From Parabacteroides sp. An277 (lineage in GTDB: Bacteria > Bacteroidota > Bacteroidia > Bacteroidales > Tannerellaceae), in the NCBI RefSeq assembly GCF_002159645.1, contig NZ_NFJB01000001.1, positions 62,001 through 126,000 of the forward strand: 64,000 bases of DNA, read 5' to 3'. A program made the translations under genes and the position numbers. The notes beneath the pieces are model-generated. The model had not been told where the DNA came from and did not search any database. It worked only from the letters and a program-made list of their open reading frames with translations. Position 1 is the first letter of the stretch; each line of letters starts with the position of its first letter. Below, in pieces: positions 63,936-64,000 of the stretch.

Positions 63936-64000
63936 GCGATGGCCCCTCCCTGGCGGCGGCAATAGGCTGTAAGGTCATCCAGCACGTCTTCCATTCGCAG
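63932..64000 (-). CDS. C-terminal end of a small gene upstream of DUF3990 (partial), perhaps DUF3791-like
   Basis: The minus-strand frame reads LRMEDVLDDLTAYCRRQGGA and ends at TGA 63934-63932, overlapping the DUF3990 ATG. The gene continues beyond the window. The acidic-helical tail resembles the end of DUF3791 proteins, but 22 residues are too few to be sure. Confidence 0.5.
   Translation of the reverse strand: MRMEDVLDDLTAYCRRQGGAIA

Overview
The window is about 64 kb of a Bacteroidales chromosome, probably a gut commensal close to Parabacteroides or Bacteroides. The evidence is SusCD-era glycan enzymes (GH92, GH20, GH29, GH31), promoters of the Bacteroidetes type (TTTG, about 20 nt, TAnnTTTG), DUF3857, DUF4469, DUF6261 and PCMD families, HU-like proteins and the gene order thrS-infC-rpmI-rplT. 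The genus is an inference; no rRNA or tRNA gene was seen.

Layout. 1-5.3 kb: the end of a sulfatase-maturase (anSME), menE and two secreted DUF3857 proteins, the second lacking the transglutaminase cysteine. 5.8-14.3 kb: a thioredoxin, then a glycan-degradation set (two GH92 alpha-mannosidases, a GH20 hexosaminidase, an Omp85-like barrel). 14.5-22 kb: proS, a one-gene ATPase-DUF4435 fusion resembling fused PARIS defence proteins, thrS-infC-rpmI-rplT and a structured ncRNA with its own promoter and terminator. 22-30 kb: a complete sulfonation module (PAP phosphatase, SLC13 transporter, cysC, cysD, cysN, sulfotransferase, PCMD protein) without a PAPS reductase, so sulfate is activated to decorate a molecule rather than for cysteine synthesis. 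30-35 kb: AraC regulator, ligA, an HTH protein and a universal stress protein. 35-42.9 kb: a same-strand phospho-signalling cluster: LytTR, FHA-TM-zinc ribbon, an all-acidic 82-aa peptide, zinc ribbon-FHA, PP2C phosphatase, Hanks-type kinase, a TPR/barrel protein and a large lipoprotein. 43-55.5 kb: cysE, pbpC, GH31 (in-frame amber codon just after its signal peptide), GH29, DUF4469, pyrC, a MITE-like element and an acyl-CoA ligase. 55.5-64 kb: accessory and decaying DNA: a Cys-rich secreted protein, a macro-like protein, a structured transcript with two tiny ORFs, an HU-like protein, a truncated DUF418 protein, a broken TolC gene, an Lnu/ANT-like nucleotidyltransferase, a duplicated DUF6261 gene with one dead copy, and a DUF3990/DUF3791 toxin-antitoxin-like operon.

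The strongest unexplained signal is a set of twelve intergenic tandem arrays. Their sequences appear unrelated to each other, but their periods fall almost entirely at 40-42 bp or 21-22 bp (one is 46 = 2 x 23), close to four and two turns of B-DNA. They lie in gaps between genes of every orientation, and a few run into reading frames. No motif shared by the arrays was found by eye.
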